Positions 6,435 to 12,723 of a stretch of DNA of 13,249 nt are shown here, one piece after another. Made by a program: the position numbers and the translations under genes. The notes beneath the pieces are model-generated. The model was not told the DNA's origin. It worked only from the letters and a program-made list of their open reading frames with translations, and did not search any database. How positions within the stretch are numbered: position 1 is the first letter of the stretch; the number at the start of each line of letters is the position of its first letter. The DNA comes from Bacteroidota bacterium. Lineage in GTDB: Bacteria > Bacteroidota > Bacteroidia > NS11-12g > UBA955. The stretch is from positions 1 to 13,249 of the forward strand of contig RGEC01000040.1 in assembly GCA_009918425.1 (NCBI GenBank), given 5' to 3'.

Positions 6435-6561
6435 TTTTTGATGTGAGCCCCGCCCATTCTTGGGTCTCCGACCCTTAGAATGGCGAGGGTCCACGACACA
6501 CTAAGCGGTCATTGACGCGCAAGTGTGTCGGGATTCGATTCTCGCCGAGGTCGCTTTTGAT
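6435..6561 (+). repeat. tRNA-derived T-arm/acceptor repeat, copy 2, with two-hairpin insert in the T-loop
   Basis: The period to copy 1 is 119 nt. The T-stem GTGAG (6443-6447) with CTCGC (6541-6545) is identical to the tRNA's. The 86 nt insert (6448-6533) has the same plan as copy 1. Hairpin 1 pairs CCC (6448-6450) with GGG (6487-6489), a bulged A, then CGCC-ATTCT with AGAATGGCG (6477-6485, one bulged C), and inner GGGT/ACCC around loop ctccg. Hairpin 2 pairs TCC (6490-6492) with GGA (6531-6533), a bulged A, then CGACACACT (6494-6502) with AGTGTGTCG (6522-6530). The segment from TTCGATT to the TTTTGAT after the acceptor (6534-6561) is identical to the tRNA 3' end and its flank (6296-6323), 28 nt. 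It ends 2 nt before the stop codon of the convergent zinc-ribbon gene. Confidence 0.85.
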
Positions 6562-6563
6562 TC

Positions 6564-6839
6564 TCACTTCTTCCACCGCTCCAGCCGTGGAATGCCCCGT
6601 GTGGCTAGCCAGGCAACAAATCCAGTCATGCCGCTATTTTTCATTTGTTGTATGCAGAAATCCTGCATCTTTTCTGCCGTATTTATCTCTTTCGGGGTTA
6701 AAAACACACCATTTTGATAACACATCGAACAATACATTGCACTGTGAGATCCATCCTTCTCTGTGCCACCGCCTTGCTTGTCTTTGGCCAGAGGATACCC
6801 ACAACTTTGGCAAAATTTGTACGCTTTTGTTTTTGACAT
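6564..6839 (-). CDS. Small zinc-ribbon protein
   Basis: A 91-residue protein with four cysteines in two CxxC knuckles: C10 and C13 in FCQSCGYPLAKD, and C37 and C40 in YCSMCYQNG. Together with the GGGTEKDGS linker this matches the putative zinc-ribbon family PF12674 (Zn_ribbon_2) common in Bacteroidota and Firmicutes, whose role is not known. The C-terminal half (EINTAEKMQDFCIQQMKN and a short hydrophobic GFVAWLATRGIPRL) is probably helical. I chose the ATG at 6839 over an in-frame TTG at 6863 because the family begins only a few residues before the first cysteine pair. Its stop codon lies against the end of the tRNA-derived repeats on the opposite strand. Confidence 0.85.
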   Translation of the reverse strand: MSKTKAYKFCQSCGYPLAKDKQGGGTEKDGSHSAMYCSMCYQNGVFLTPKEINTAEKMQDFCIQQMKNSGMTGFVAWLATRGIPRLERWKK

Positions 6840-7032
6840 GCTGTTTGCGTTTATCCCCTGCAATTTTATTCAAACCCGTTGCAAAAACTATGATAAACAA
6901 CATTATATAAACTCCATTTCGTCACATAATACAGGCACAAATTCGAACCTATTTACGACTAACTATAATTCATGCTTTAATGCATTTATTTGTCATAACA
7001 ACCCGGTTATTCTGCAAATATTATGTTTTGTA

Positions 7033-8499
7033 TTAATCTATCATCACCCTAAGTATTTGTTGCCCACCCCGGTGTTCCAATACCAGCGTATATATACCAG
7101 AAGGAAAATTTTGTGTGTTTATGATAACGGACGCGTCTTTTCTTTCAAAAGGCACAAAAACATCATGCGCCCTTTTTCCGTCTTGAGAGTAAATGCTCAC
7201 ACGGTTAAAACCCATGCAGCCATTGCAAGATAAGATTAGCGTTTTATCCCTAAAAAAATACCGAATCATTGCCTCCGATTGTTGCCGTGGTTTTGCAGAA
7301 TTTATACTGCTATATTCCAGCGCCCCTATATCCGGAGCACCCTGCTGAACGCGCGACACAAAATTGCAGTCGTCTTTATATTCCTTTGCAGGCTGAAGAG
7401 ATCTTCCCTTTACTTTTTTCTGAAGTACCACACCCTTGTTTAATACCGGTGAAACAGCTGTTAAATGATAATCAAAACCGGTAGCGTTTTCAAATCGTAC
7501 ATCTGTCAAAAAATCGGTAATGTAATTGTGTGACGAATCCAGTATAATGGGTGTTCCCAAAATCAACCCTCCTGTTTTTGCCCCTGCCAGTATGTTGTTT
7601 TTTACCCATAAAGTATCACAACCGTTGGCCGGAACTTGCACAAAACTGCCTTTGTCTTTTTTGTTTACAAACGTATTGTAACAGACAAACAGGTTATGCG
7701 GACCAGGGTTTGAGCAACCCTCCATACCATAGGCAACCATATTGGAATTGGCCGAACCCTGTCCCTGTTCTATAATATTTCCCATTATTATGGCTGTTCC
7801 TCCGTTGGGTATATCAATATTTCGGCTGTCTACACTGGAAATATTGGCAATGCGATTGTATAAAATGTAGGTATGGTTGGCGCGGCTTTTAAGTTCGTGC
7901 CCTTCGGCAATGGCATCATAACTCCAGTTATATCGGAAAATAAACGAATCAATATGATTTATATATATATTATGCTGATAGCCCGGATTGGCAACACTTC
8001 CCCCATTTAAAAACTCGCAATATTCCACTACGTAAGTGCTGTTTGGCAGTGTGGTTAATCCGCCTCCTAGTATTCCCATTTCGTTGGCCTCAAAACGGCA
8101 ATATCGAATGGTTACATTGCTCCCTTCCTGCCTTATTCCTGCACCATTGTGGCTTAGGCATTTCGCATTCCTGAAGTCTATATTTTCAATAATGCAATAA
8201 TTGCCTTTAACAACAAAAATTCCCTTACCATTTACCGCATCATTGGCAATAAGATCGCCGGCAAATAACCGGGGGCGTCCACCAACACCCCTTATCAATA
8301 AATTATTTTTGGTCCATTGCACCTGTGCATCGTTCACGTAATCGGCAGCGGCAATGTTTATGGTATCTCCATCACCCACTAAGGCAGCCACCGCGCTGCA
8401 AAATTTATACGTTTCTGCAGGACCCACCTTCCATATTTTAGCGGTAAGGGTTAACTTTCCTGTAAACAGTAAAATACATGTCAGTAATATTTGTTTCAT
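7033..8499 (-). CDS. Secreted right-handed parallel beta-helix protein
   Basis: A 488-residue exported protein with a signal peptide (MKQILLTCILLFTGKLTLTA). After a short domain (VGPAETYKFCSAVAALVGDGDT) typical of pectate-lyase-like proteins, residues ~60-330 show repeating beta-helix coils rich in N and I/V/Y, such as NYCIIENIDFRNA, NVTIRYCRFEANEMG, YVVEYCEF, FIFRYNWSYD, YILYNRI and LFVCYNTFVNK. An SPVLNKG motif and an APDIGALEY segment end the helix, as in many Bacteroidota choice-of-anchor or polysaccharide-lyase-like proteins. The last ~75 residues (VSIYSQDGKR, FPSGIYTLVLEH, then QQILRVMI) look like a divergent T9SS type A sorting domain lacking the usual SPNP start. The substrate is not apparent and no catalytic residues could be assigned. 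An exact -7 box lies 34 nt upstream of the ATG. Confidence 0.85.
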   Translation of the reverse strand: MKQILLTCILLFTGKLTLTAKIWKVGPAETYKFCSAVAALVGDGDTINIAAADYVNDAQVQWTKNNLLIRGVGGRPRLFAGDLIANDAVNGKGIFVVKGNYCIIENIDFRNAKCLSHNGAGIRQEGSNVTIRYCRFEANEMGILGGGLTTLPNSTYVVEYCEFLNGGSVANPGYQHNIYINHIDSFIFRYNWSYDAIAEGHELKSRANHTYILYNRIANISSVDSRNIDIPNGGTAIIMGNIIEQGQGSANSNMVAYGMEGCSNPGPHNLFVCYNTFVNKKDKGSFVQVPANGCDTLWVKNNILAGAKTGGLILGTPIILDSSHNYITDFLTDVRFENATGFDYHLTAVSPVLNKGVVLQKKVKGRSLQPAKEYKDDCNFVSRVQQGAPDIGALEYSSINSAKPRQQSEAMIRYFFRDKTLILSCNGCMGFNRVSIYSQDGKRAHDVFVPFERKDASVIINTQNFPSGIYTLVLEHRGGQQILRVMID

Positions 8500-8532
8500 T
8501 GTTCAATAATAATTGCGTTGTTCTCAGAAAAA

Positions 8533-8540
8533 CAAATATA
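8533..8540 (-). promoter_or_regulatory. Putative -7 promoter box of the beta-helix gene
   Basis: The minus strand reads TATATTTG, an exact TAnnTTTG match, 34 nt upstream of the beta-helix start codon. Just upstream is a CACCC/GGGTG inverted repeat (about 8543-8564) that may be a weak end signal for the preceding small secreted gene. No -33 TTG is seen. Confidence 0.5.
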
Positions 8541-8585
8541 CATCACCCTAATATTTGCATGGGTGTCGGAACACAAGCAGAATGC

Positions 8586-8993
8586 CTATTGCTTGAACGT
8601 CTTGAAGGTTGTCATTGAACCCTGCAACTGATACAAGGTGTTGCCTGAAACCTGATACAATTGCTTACCGCCGGATCCATCATTGCCTAACAGATATTGA
8701 TAGCTATTTCCGGAAACACCGGATTTACAGGTCAAAAACAGCACCCCGTCTTTATCTTTTTGCTCTATGATTTTATATAGCTGGCTGTCTTCAACAACTC
8801 CTGATTCATTAAGCACATTGTGTATCAGATATTTGTCTTTGAGCGAAAAATTAAAAATCTGCTTTACCGGAAATGAGGATTTTGTTTCTTTGGTTTCCAG
8901 GTCAATTTCATTGAATTCTGTTACCGTAAAACTATACTGGGCAGTAAGTTTTCCGGTGATAAACAGCAGGGATAGAACAAATAGATTTTTCAT
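8586..8993 (-). CDS. Small secreted protein, paralogue A of a tandem pair
   Basis: A 135-residue protein I do not recognise. It starts with a signal peptide (MKNLFVLSLLFITGKLTA) followed by mature QYSF. The mature part has no transmembrane segment and reads as beta-rich, with a conserved EDSQLYKII motif in the middle, a single cysteine in LTCKSGVSGN and a C-terminal GSMTTFKTFKQ. The next gene upstream encodes a protein of the same mature length (117 residues) with roughly half of its residues identical, so the two arose by tandem duplication. There is no T9SS sorting domain and no lipobox, so a periplasmic location is the simplest guess. It lies 111 nt after its paralogue and 86 nt before the beta-helix gene; all three share a strand. 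Confidence 0.85.
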   Translation of the reverse strand: MKNLFVLSLLFITGKLTAQYSFTVTEFNEIDLETKETKSSFPVKQIFNFSLKDKYLIHNVLNESGVVEDSQLYKIIEQKDKDGVLFLTCKSGVSGNSYQYLLGNDGSGGKQLYQVSGNTLYQLQGSMTTFKTFKQ

Positions 8994-9104
8994 AGCGGTG
9001 TTATTATTTATTTTGTATTTCCATCGTTCTCTATTGACGGAAAAACATTTAATTCTTAAACGAAAAATCTTGTTAAATAATGTGCAAGTAAAAATATTTC
9101 AGGC

Positions 9105-9521
9105 TTACTGCCTGTAGGTTTTTAGCCGCGTCATTGAACCATCAAGCAGATAAAGCGTTCCACTGTTAAAATAGAATAACTGTGGGCCCGACACTTCATC
9201 TTCATTTACTATATATTCATACACATTACCCGTCACCCCCGATTCACAAGACAACCACAATAGGTCGTTGCGCTTTTCCTGTTTTATAATTTTATACAAC
9301 TGGCTGTCTTCAATATTTCCGTATTCATCCAGCACATTGTGCACTAAGTAATTGTCGCGCAGCGATACATTAAAAATTTGGTTGACTTCACGGGTGCTGA
9401 TTGTTTCACGCGTTTCTAAATTAATCTCATTGTAGGATTTAACCCTAAAGCTGTACTGAGCAGAAAGCGAGTTGGCGAGTATAAACAACCCGCAAAAAAG
9501 AATTTTATTCATGGTTTTCAT
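9105..9521 (-). CDS. Small secreted protein, paralogue B of a tandem pair
   Basis: A 138-residue unrecognised secreted protein with a signal peptide (MNKILFCGLFILANSLSA) before mature QYSFRVKSYNEINLETRET. It shares with the downstream gene the blocks QYSF, NEI-LET-ET, QIFN-SL-D-YL, EDSQLYKII, L-C-SGV-GN-Y-Y and GSMT--KT--Q. The mature parts align without gaps over 117 residues, with about 65 identical by hand count. Translation may start at 9521 or at the second ATG at 9512, which gives the more usual MNK signal-peptide start. The gene is preceded by a long leader that is rich in hairpins and has an exact -7 box at its far end, so regulation after transcription start is possible. Function is unknown. 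Confidence 0.85.
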   Translation of the reverse strand: MKTMNKILFCGLFILANSLSAQYSFRVKSYNEINLETRETISTREVNQIFNVSLRDNYLVHNVLDEYGNIEDSQLYKIIKQEKRNDLLWLSCESGVTGNVYEYIVNEDEVSGPQLFYFNSGTLYLLDGSMTRLKTYRQ

Positions 9522-9540
9522 AGTTTTTTACCTTTTATCA

Positions 9541-9644
9541 GACTTTTGGGGTAAAGTCCCCCGAAGGGCCTTTCGGGGTCGGTCGTTTGTTTAGGTGGTT
9601 TCAAACCTCCACCGAGCACAGAATTTTTTATTAGCCGAGGCTGA
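9541..9644 (-). promoter_or_regulatory. Hairpin-dense 5' leader upstream of secreted paralogue B
   Basis: This is the structured part of a 359 nt gene-free stretch (9522-9880). Several helices can be drawn. GACTTT (9541-9546) pairs with AAAGTC (9553-9558). CCCCGAA (9559-9565) pairs with TTCGGGG (9572-9578). GGTGG (9594-9598) pairs with CCACC (9609-9613), with an outer TCGGT (9579-9583)/ACCGA (9611-9615) alternative. AGC/GCT forms a small stem near 9633-9642. GGGG (9548-9551) can also pair with CCCC (9559-9562), which would break the first two helices, so mutually exclusive folds are possible. The strand is inferred from the -7 box at 9666-9673. I could not match it to a known riboswitch. The rest of the gap (9674-9865) is AT-rich, with nothing I can name. 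Confidence 0.5.
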
Positions 9645-9665
9645 CTTAAATCTGCTTTATAGATG

Positions 9666-9673
9666 CAAATATA
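9666..9673 (-). promoter_or_regulatory. Putative -7 promoter box of secreted paralogue B
   Basis: The minus strand reads TATATTTG, an exact TAnnTTTG match, with a TTTA 17 nt upstream as a weak -33 candidate. It implies a transcript start near 9659 and a leader of about 138 nt before the ATG at 9521, covering the hairpin cluster. Confidence 0.5.
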
Positions 9674-9865
9674 GAAATTCACCAGAATTTTAAACTATTA
9701 AACAAGCTGTTCTTGTTTTTGGGCAGTATATACAGGTTAATTGTGTAGTACTAAAAACAATGCTGTTTTGTTTTTTTTATTAATTATTTAAAGTTGTTAT
9801 TTGTTTAATTTCAGCAACATAATTGGATAATAACAACTGTCGGTTCAACCAATAATTGCAATTCG

Positions 9866-9873
9866 TACCTTTG
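9866..9873 (+). promoter_or_regulatory. Putative -7 promoter box of the cysS operon
   Basis: TACCTTTG matches TAnnTTTG exactly and ends 7 nt before the cysS ATG at 9881. Transcription would begin very close to the start codon, giving a leaderless or nearly leaderless mRNA. No convincing -33 TTTG is present; GTTC lies at a 19 nt spacing. Confidence 0.55.
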
Positions 9874-9880
9874 TACCCCA

Positions 9881-11350
9881 ATGTCATCCCTGCAGTTATA
9901 CAACACCTACACCCGACAGAACGAGGTTTTCAGGCCTTTACACAACAATCATGTTGGCTTGTATGTATGCGGACCTACCGTGTATGGGCCACCCCACCTT
10001 GGCCATGTGCGTGGACCCATAGTGTTTGATGTACTGCGCCGTTTCCTGGAATTTAAGGGCTACAAAGTTCGCCATGTGCGCAACATCACCGATGTGGGGC
10101 ACCTGGTTGGCGATGGTGATGAAGGCGAAGACAAACTGGGCAAACAGGCCCGGCTGGAGCAGATAGAACCCATGGAAGTAGCACAGACATACACGGTGGC
10201 TTACAATGAAATGTGCCGACTTGTGAATGTATTGCCCCCCGGCATTGAGCCTCGCGCCAGCGGCCATATCATTGAGCAAATAGAGATGATTGAAGCCATC
10301 ATGTCTGCCGGACTGGCATATGAGGTAAATGGCAGCGTGTATTTTGATGTGCTTTCCTACGCCAAAACCAAGGATTACGGAAAACTTAGCGGCCGTATTC
10401 TTGAAGATCTGTTAGCCGGCGCGGGCAACGAAGCCCGCGAACTGGAAGGACAAGAAGAAAAACACAACCCCAATGACTTTGCCCTTTGGAAAAAAGCTTC
10501 TCCTGAGCATATTATGCAGTGGCATAGCCCCTGGGGCAAAGGTTATCCGGGTTGGCATATTGAATGCTCAGCCATGAGCCGCAAATACCTTGGCGATGTG
10601 TTTGATATACACGGTGGCGGAATGGATTTGCTGTTTCCACACCACGAGAGCGAAATAGCCCAGAGCACCGCATGCACCGGTCACAACCCTGCCCGTTTTT
10701 GGGTGCATCACAATATGATTACCATCAATGGGCAAAAAATGGCCAAAAGCCTCAATAATGGAATTCTGGTAGACGAATTGTTTTCCGGTAAACATGCACT
10801 CCTCGCTCAAGCCTACAGCCCCATGACCTTAAGGTTCTTTATTCTGCAGGCACACTACCGTGGCACACTTGATTTTAGCAATGAAGCACTGCAGGCTGCA
10901 GAAAAAGGCCTGCAAAGGCTTATGAATGCGGCTGACCTGGCGCCCAAACTTCCCATATCGGATAGCTCAGAATACAGTGTTTCCGATATTGAGGCTGCTT
11001 GTGAACGCTGCATGAATGACGACATGAACACACCCCAGGTTATTGCCCAACTGTTTGAGGCGGCCCGGGTGTGCAATTCGGCTATGGATGGGAAAATCAA
11101 ACTCAACAGCGATAATGTGAAAGCCCTGAACAACCTATTCAACACATGGCTTCATGACATTCTGGGTATTCAGGCCGAAGAAAAAGGCAACGAAGAGGCT
11201 CTCGACGGGGTTATGCAAATGCTCCTTGCCATGCGCGCCGATGCCAAAGCGAATAAAAACTACGCCCTGAGTGACGAAATACGCAACAAACTCACCGACC
11301 TGGGATTTAGTATCAAGGATGGTAAAGACGGCAGCAGCTGGAGCTTATAA
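9881..11350 (+). CDS. cysS: Cysteinyl-tRNA synthetase
   Basis: A full-length class I aminoacyl-tRNA synthetase of 489 residues, within the family's usual 460-500. It joins cysteine to tRNA-Cys in the cytoplasm. The HIGH motif is present as H39-L-G-H42 in GPPHLGHVRGP, and the KMSKS loop as K286-M-A-K-S290 in NGQKMAKSLNNG. The zinc site that selects cysteine is visible: C30 in YVCGPTVYG, C229 in HIECSAMSRKYLG and the histidine/glutamate of FPHHESEIAQS. WHIECSAM and DIHGGGMDLLFPHHE are strongly conserved family blocks. The C-terminal helical domain with RADAKANKNYALSDEIRNKL and GFSIKDGKDGSSW is intact. miaE starts 9 nt after the stop and rsmE 11 nt after miaE, so the three genes are probably one operon. 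Confidence 0.98.
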   Translation: MSSLQLYNTYTRQNEVFRPLHNNHVGLYVCGPTVYGPPHLGHVRGPIVFDVLRRFLEFKGYKVRHVRNITDVGHLVGDGDEGEDKLGKQARLEQIEPMEVAQTYTVAYNEMCRLVNVLPPGIEPRASGHIIEQIEMIEAIMSAGLAYEVNGSVYFDVLSYAKTKDYGKLSGRILEDLLAGAGNEARELEGQEEKHNPNDFALWKKASPEHIMQWHSPWGKGYPGWHIECSAMSRKYLGDVFDIHGGGMDLLFPHHESEIAQSTACTGHNPARFWVHHNMITINGQKMAKSLNNGILVDELFSGKHALLAQAYSPMTLRFFILQAHYRGTLDFSNEALQAAEKGLQRLMNAADLAPKLPISDSSEYSVSDIEAACERCMNDDMNTPQVIAQLFEAARVCNSAMDGKIKLNSDNVKALNNLFNTWLHDILGIQAEEKGNEEALDGVMQMLLAMRADAKANKNYALSDEIRNKLTDLGFSIKDGKDGSSWSL

Positions 11351-11359
11351 TTTATAAAT

Positions 11360-11944
11360 ATGAAACTCAGCATAGACCTGCAATGCACTTCACCCCCCGA
11401 ATGGGCGGATGCTGTGATGGCTGATTTTGATACTTTCTTGCAGGACCATGCCGATTGTGAGCGCAAAGCCAACGGCATGATGATGAGTATGGTAGCCAAA
11501 TACCCGGACAGAGTAGAAATTATTCCTTTACTCATAGAAACTGCACTCGAAGAACTGGAGCATTTTCGCGATGTATATGAACTGATGCAAACCCGTGGAC
11601 TGAAACTGGAAAACCCGTTTGAGGAAGACCCGTACATCAAAGGATTGATGGCGTTTGTGCGGTCGGGCAGGGATGAACGATTTCTCGACAGGCTCTTGCT
11701 GGCTTCTCTTTTCGAAACCCGCGGGGCAGAAAGATTCAAACTCATCTGGGAAAGGCTGCCCGAAGGCGAGCCTAAAAAATTCTACCACCGTTTGTGGGCC
11801 TGTGAAGCCAAACATGCGCATATTTTTGTGAAAATGGCCTTGAACTATTTTGATGAAAAAACCGTGTATGAAAGACTCCTGGCATTTGCCGCCGAGGAAG
11901 CACGGATTGTCAGAAACATGCCCATTAGGGCTGCTCTGCACTAA
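11360..11944 (+). CDS. miaE: tRNA 2-methylthio-N6-isopentenyladenosine-37 hydroxylase (MiaE-like)
   Basis: A 194-residue ferritin-like diiron monooxygenase. MiaE hydroxylates the isopentenyl group of ms2i6A at position 37 of tRNAs that read codons beginning with U, using O2. Iron ligands expected in this fold are visible: E34 in DCERKANG, E65-x-x-H68 in ALEELEHF, E119 in SLFETRGAERF and E149-x-x-H152 in ACEAKHAHIF. The HADCERKANGMMMSM and LFETRGAERFK blocks are characteristic of MiaE rather than other ferritin-like proteins. It sits between cysS (9 nt gap) and rsmE (11 nt gap), consistent with co-transcription of RNA-modifying and translation genes. MiaB and MiaA, which make the substrate, are not in this window. 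Confidence 0.93.
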   Translation: MKLSIDLQCTSPPEWADAVMADFDTFLQDHADCERKANGMMMSMVAKYPDRVEIIPLLIETALEELEHFRDVYELMQTRGLKLENPFEEDPYIKGLMAFVRSGRDERFLDRLLLASLFETRGAERFKLIWERLPEGEPKKFYHRLWACEAKHAHIFVKMALNYFDEKTVYERLLAFAAEEARIVRNMPIRAALH

Positions 11945-11955
11945 AACGCTAGTTT

Positions 11956-12645
11956 ATGCCCGGTCATTTCTCCTTTTTTACCCAAAACATTCAAGAAAAC
12001 GAGGCTGTTTTTGATGAGAACGAAACCCGACATGCCATTCAGGCTTTGCGGTACCAGCAAGGAAACGAAATCGCCTTCACGGACGGCCTGGGCAATCGCT
12101 ATGCGGGAAAGATTTCACATATAGAAAAAAGGACTTTTCGGGCTGTCATAACCGGCAAAAAGACCCATGAAGACCAATCCCGGCTTCATATAGCTGTGGG
12201 CATTATCAAACATGCAGACCGACTGGAGTGGCTGGTAGAAAAATGCACGGAACTGGGTGTTAAAAGCATTGCTTTTATGCAGACCCGCAATGCGGAAAAA
12301 CAACGAATTAACCTGGAAAGGCTACAAAAAATATCTATTGCCGCCCTCAAACAATGCCATGGATATCGGTTGCCTGAAATACACACTATCGGCTGGGAGG
12401 AAGTACTGAAAGAAAACCACACAAACCGCCTAATTTGCCATTGCCACGATGATATGCAAATGCCTGCAGCTCCGCAAGGAGCACTGTCTGGCGACTGCCT
12501 GATTCTCTTGGGGCCGGAAGGGGACTTTACAGCATCAGAGGTGGAACAGGCCCGGTCAGCAGGATTTGTTTTTTATTCGCTCGGAACAATGATTTTGCGC
12601 ACCGAAACAGCCTGCATGGCTGTGGCAGCAAGGTATAATGTGTGA
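11956..12645 (+). CDS. rsmE: 16S rRNA (uracil(1498)-N(3))-methyltransferase
   Basis: A 229-residue SPOUT-class, knotted methyltransferase that uses SAM to make m3U1498 in 16S rRNA of the small ribosomal subunit. The N-terminal PUA-like domain contains the typical ETRHAIQALRYQQGNEIAF segment. The catalytic domain shows KCTELGVKSI, then the SAM-binding knot residues LLGPEGDFTASE (about 184-195) and SLGTMILRTETACMAVAA (about 208-225), both family hallmarks. The length is close to the usual 230-245 residues. It follows miaE with an 11 nt gap. The last gene of this run, purD, starts 78 nt later behind its own weak promoter-like sequence, so the cysS operon probably ends here. Confidence 0.96.
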   Translation: MPGHFSFFTQNIQENEAVFDENETRHAIQALRYQQGNEIAFTDGLGNRYAGKISHIEKRTFRAVITGKKTHEDQSRLHIAVGIIKHADRLEWLVEKCTELGVKSIAFMQTRNAEKQRINLERLQKISIAALKQCHGYRLPEIHTIGWEEVLKENHTNRLICHCHDDMQMPAAPQGALSGDCLILLGPEGDFTASEVEQARSAGFVFYSLGTMILRTETACMAVAARYNV

Positions 12646-12711
12646 TATCAAGCACCTGTCTGTAACATTTTATCAGGGAAAAATATCACCCATAAATTAC
12701 CCAACCCCGTG

Positions 12712-12719
12712 TAACTTCG
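12712..12719 (+). promoter_or_regulatory. Possible -7 promoter box of purD
   Basis: TAACTTCG differs from TAnnTTTG at one base and ends 4 nt before the purD ATG. The placement resembles the cysS box. A loose inverted repeat GTGATAT (12641-12647) / ATATCAC (12683-12689) lies upstream but has too long a loop to call a terminator. Confidence 0.3.
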
Positions 12720-12723
12720 CAGC

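Noticed and set aside
6324..6553. Two further complete tRNA genes
   Set aside because: Only the T-arm and 3' acceptor strand are present in each copy; no 5' acceptor strand, D-arm or anticodon arm could be drawn.
6317..6561. Integron attC sites or a CRISPR array
   Set aside because: There is no GTTRRRY/RYYYAAC core pair, no integrase gene in the window, and only two units with long, diverged stems rather than short identical repeats with unique spacers.
6244..6561. tmRNA
   Set aside because: There is no tRNA-Ala-like acceptor with a G-U pair and no tag-peptide reading frame; the tRNA is a normal Arg(CCU) cloverleaf.
6512..6910. Plus-strand open frame covering the second tRNA-derived repeat and the zinc-ribbon gene
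   Set aside because: It is antisense to a gene with clear CxxC motifs and has no recognisable protein features; the start lies within the structured repeat.
12641..12689. Intrinsic terminator between rsmE and purD
   Set aside because: The only inverted repeat is 7 bp, AT-rich, with a 35 nt loop and no following T-run.
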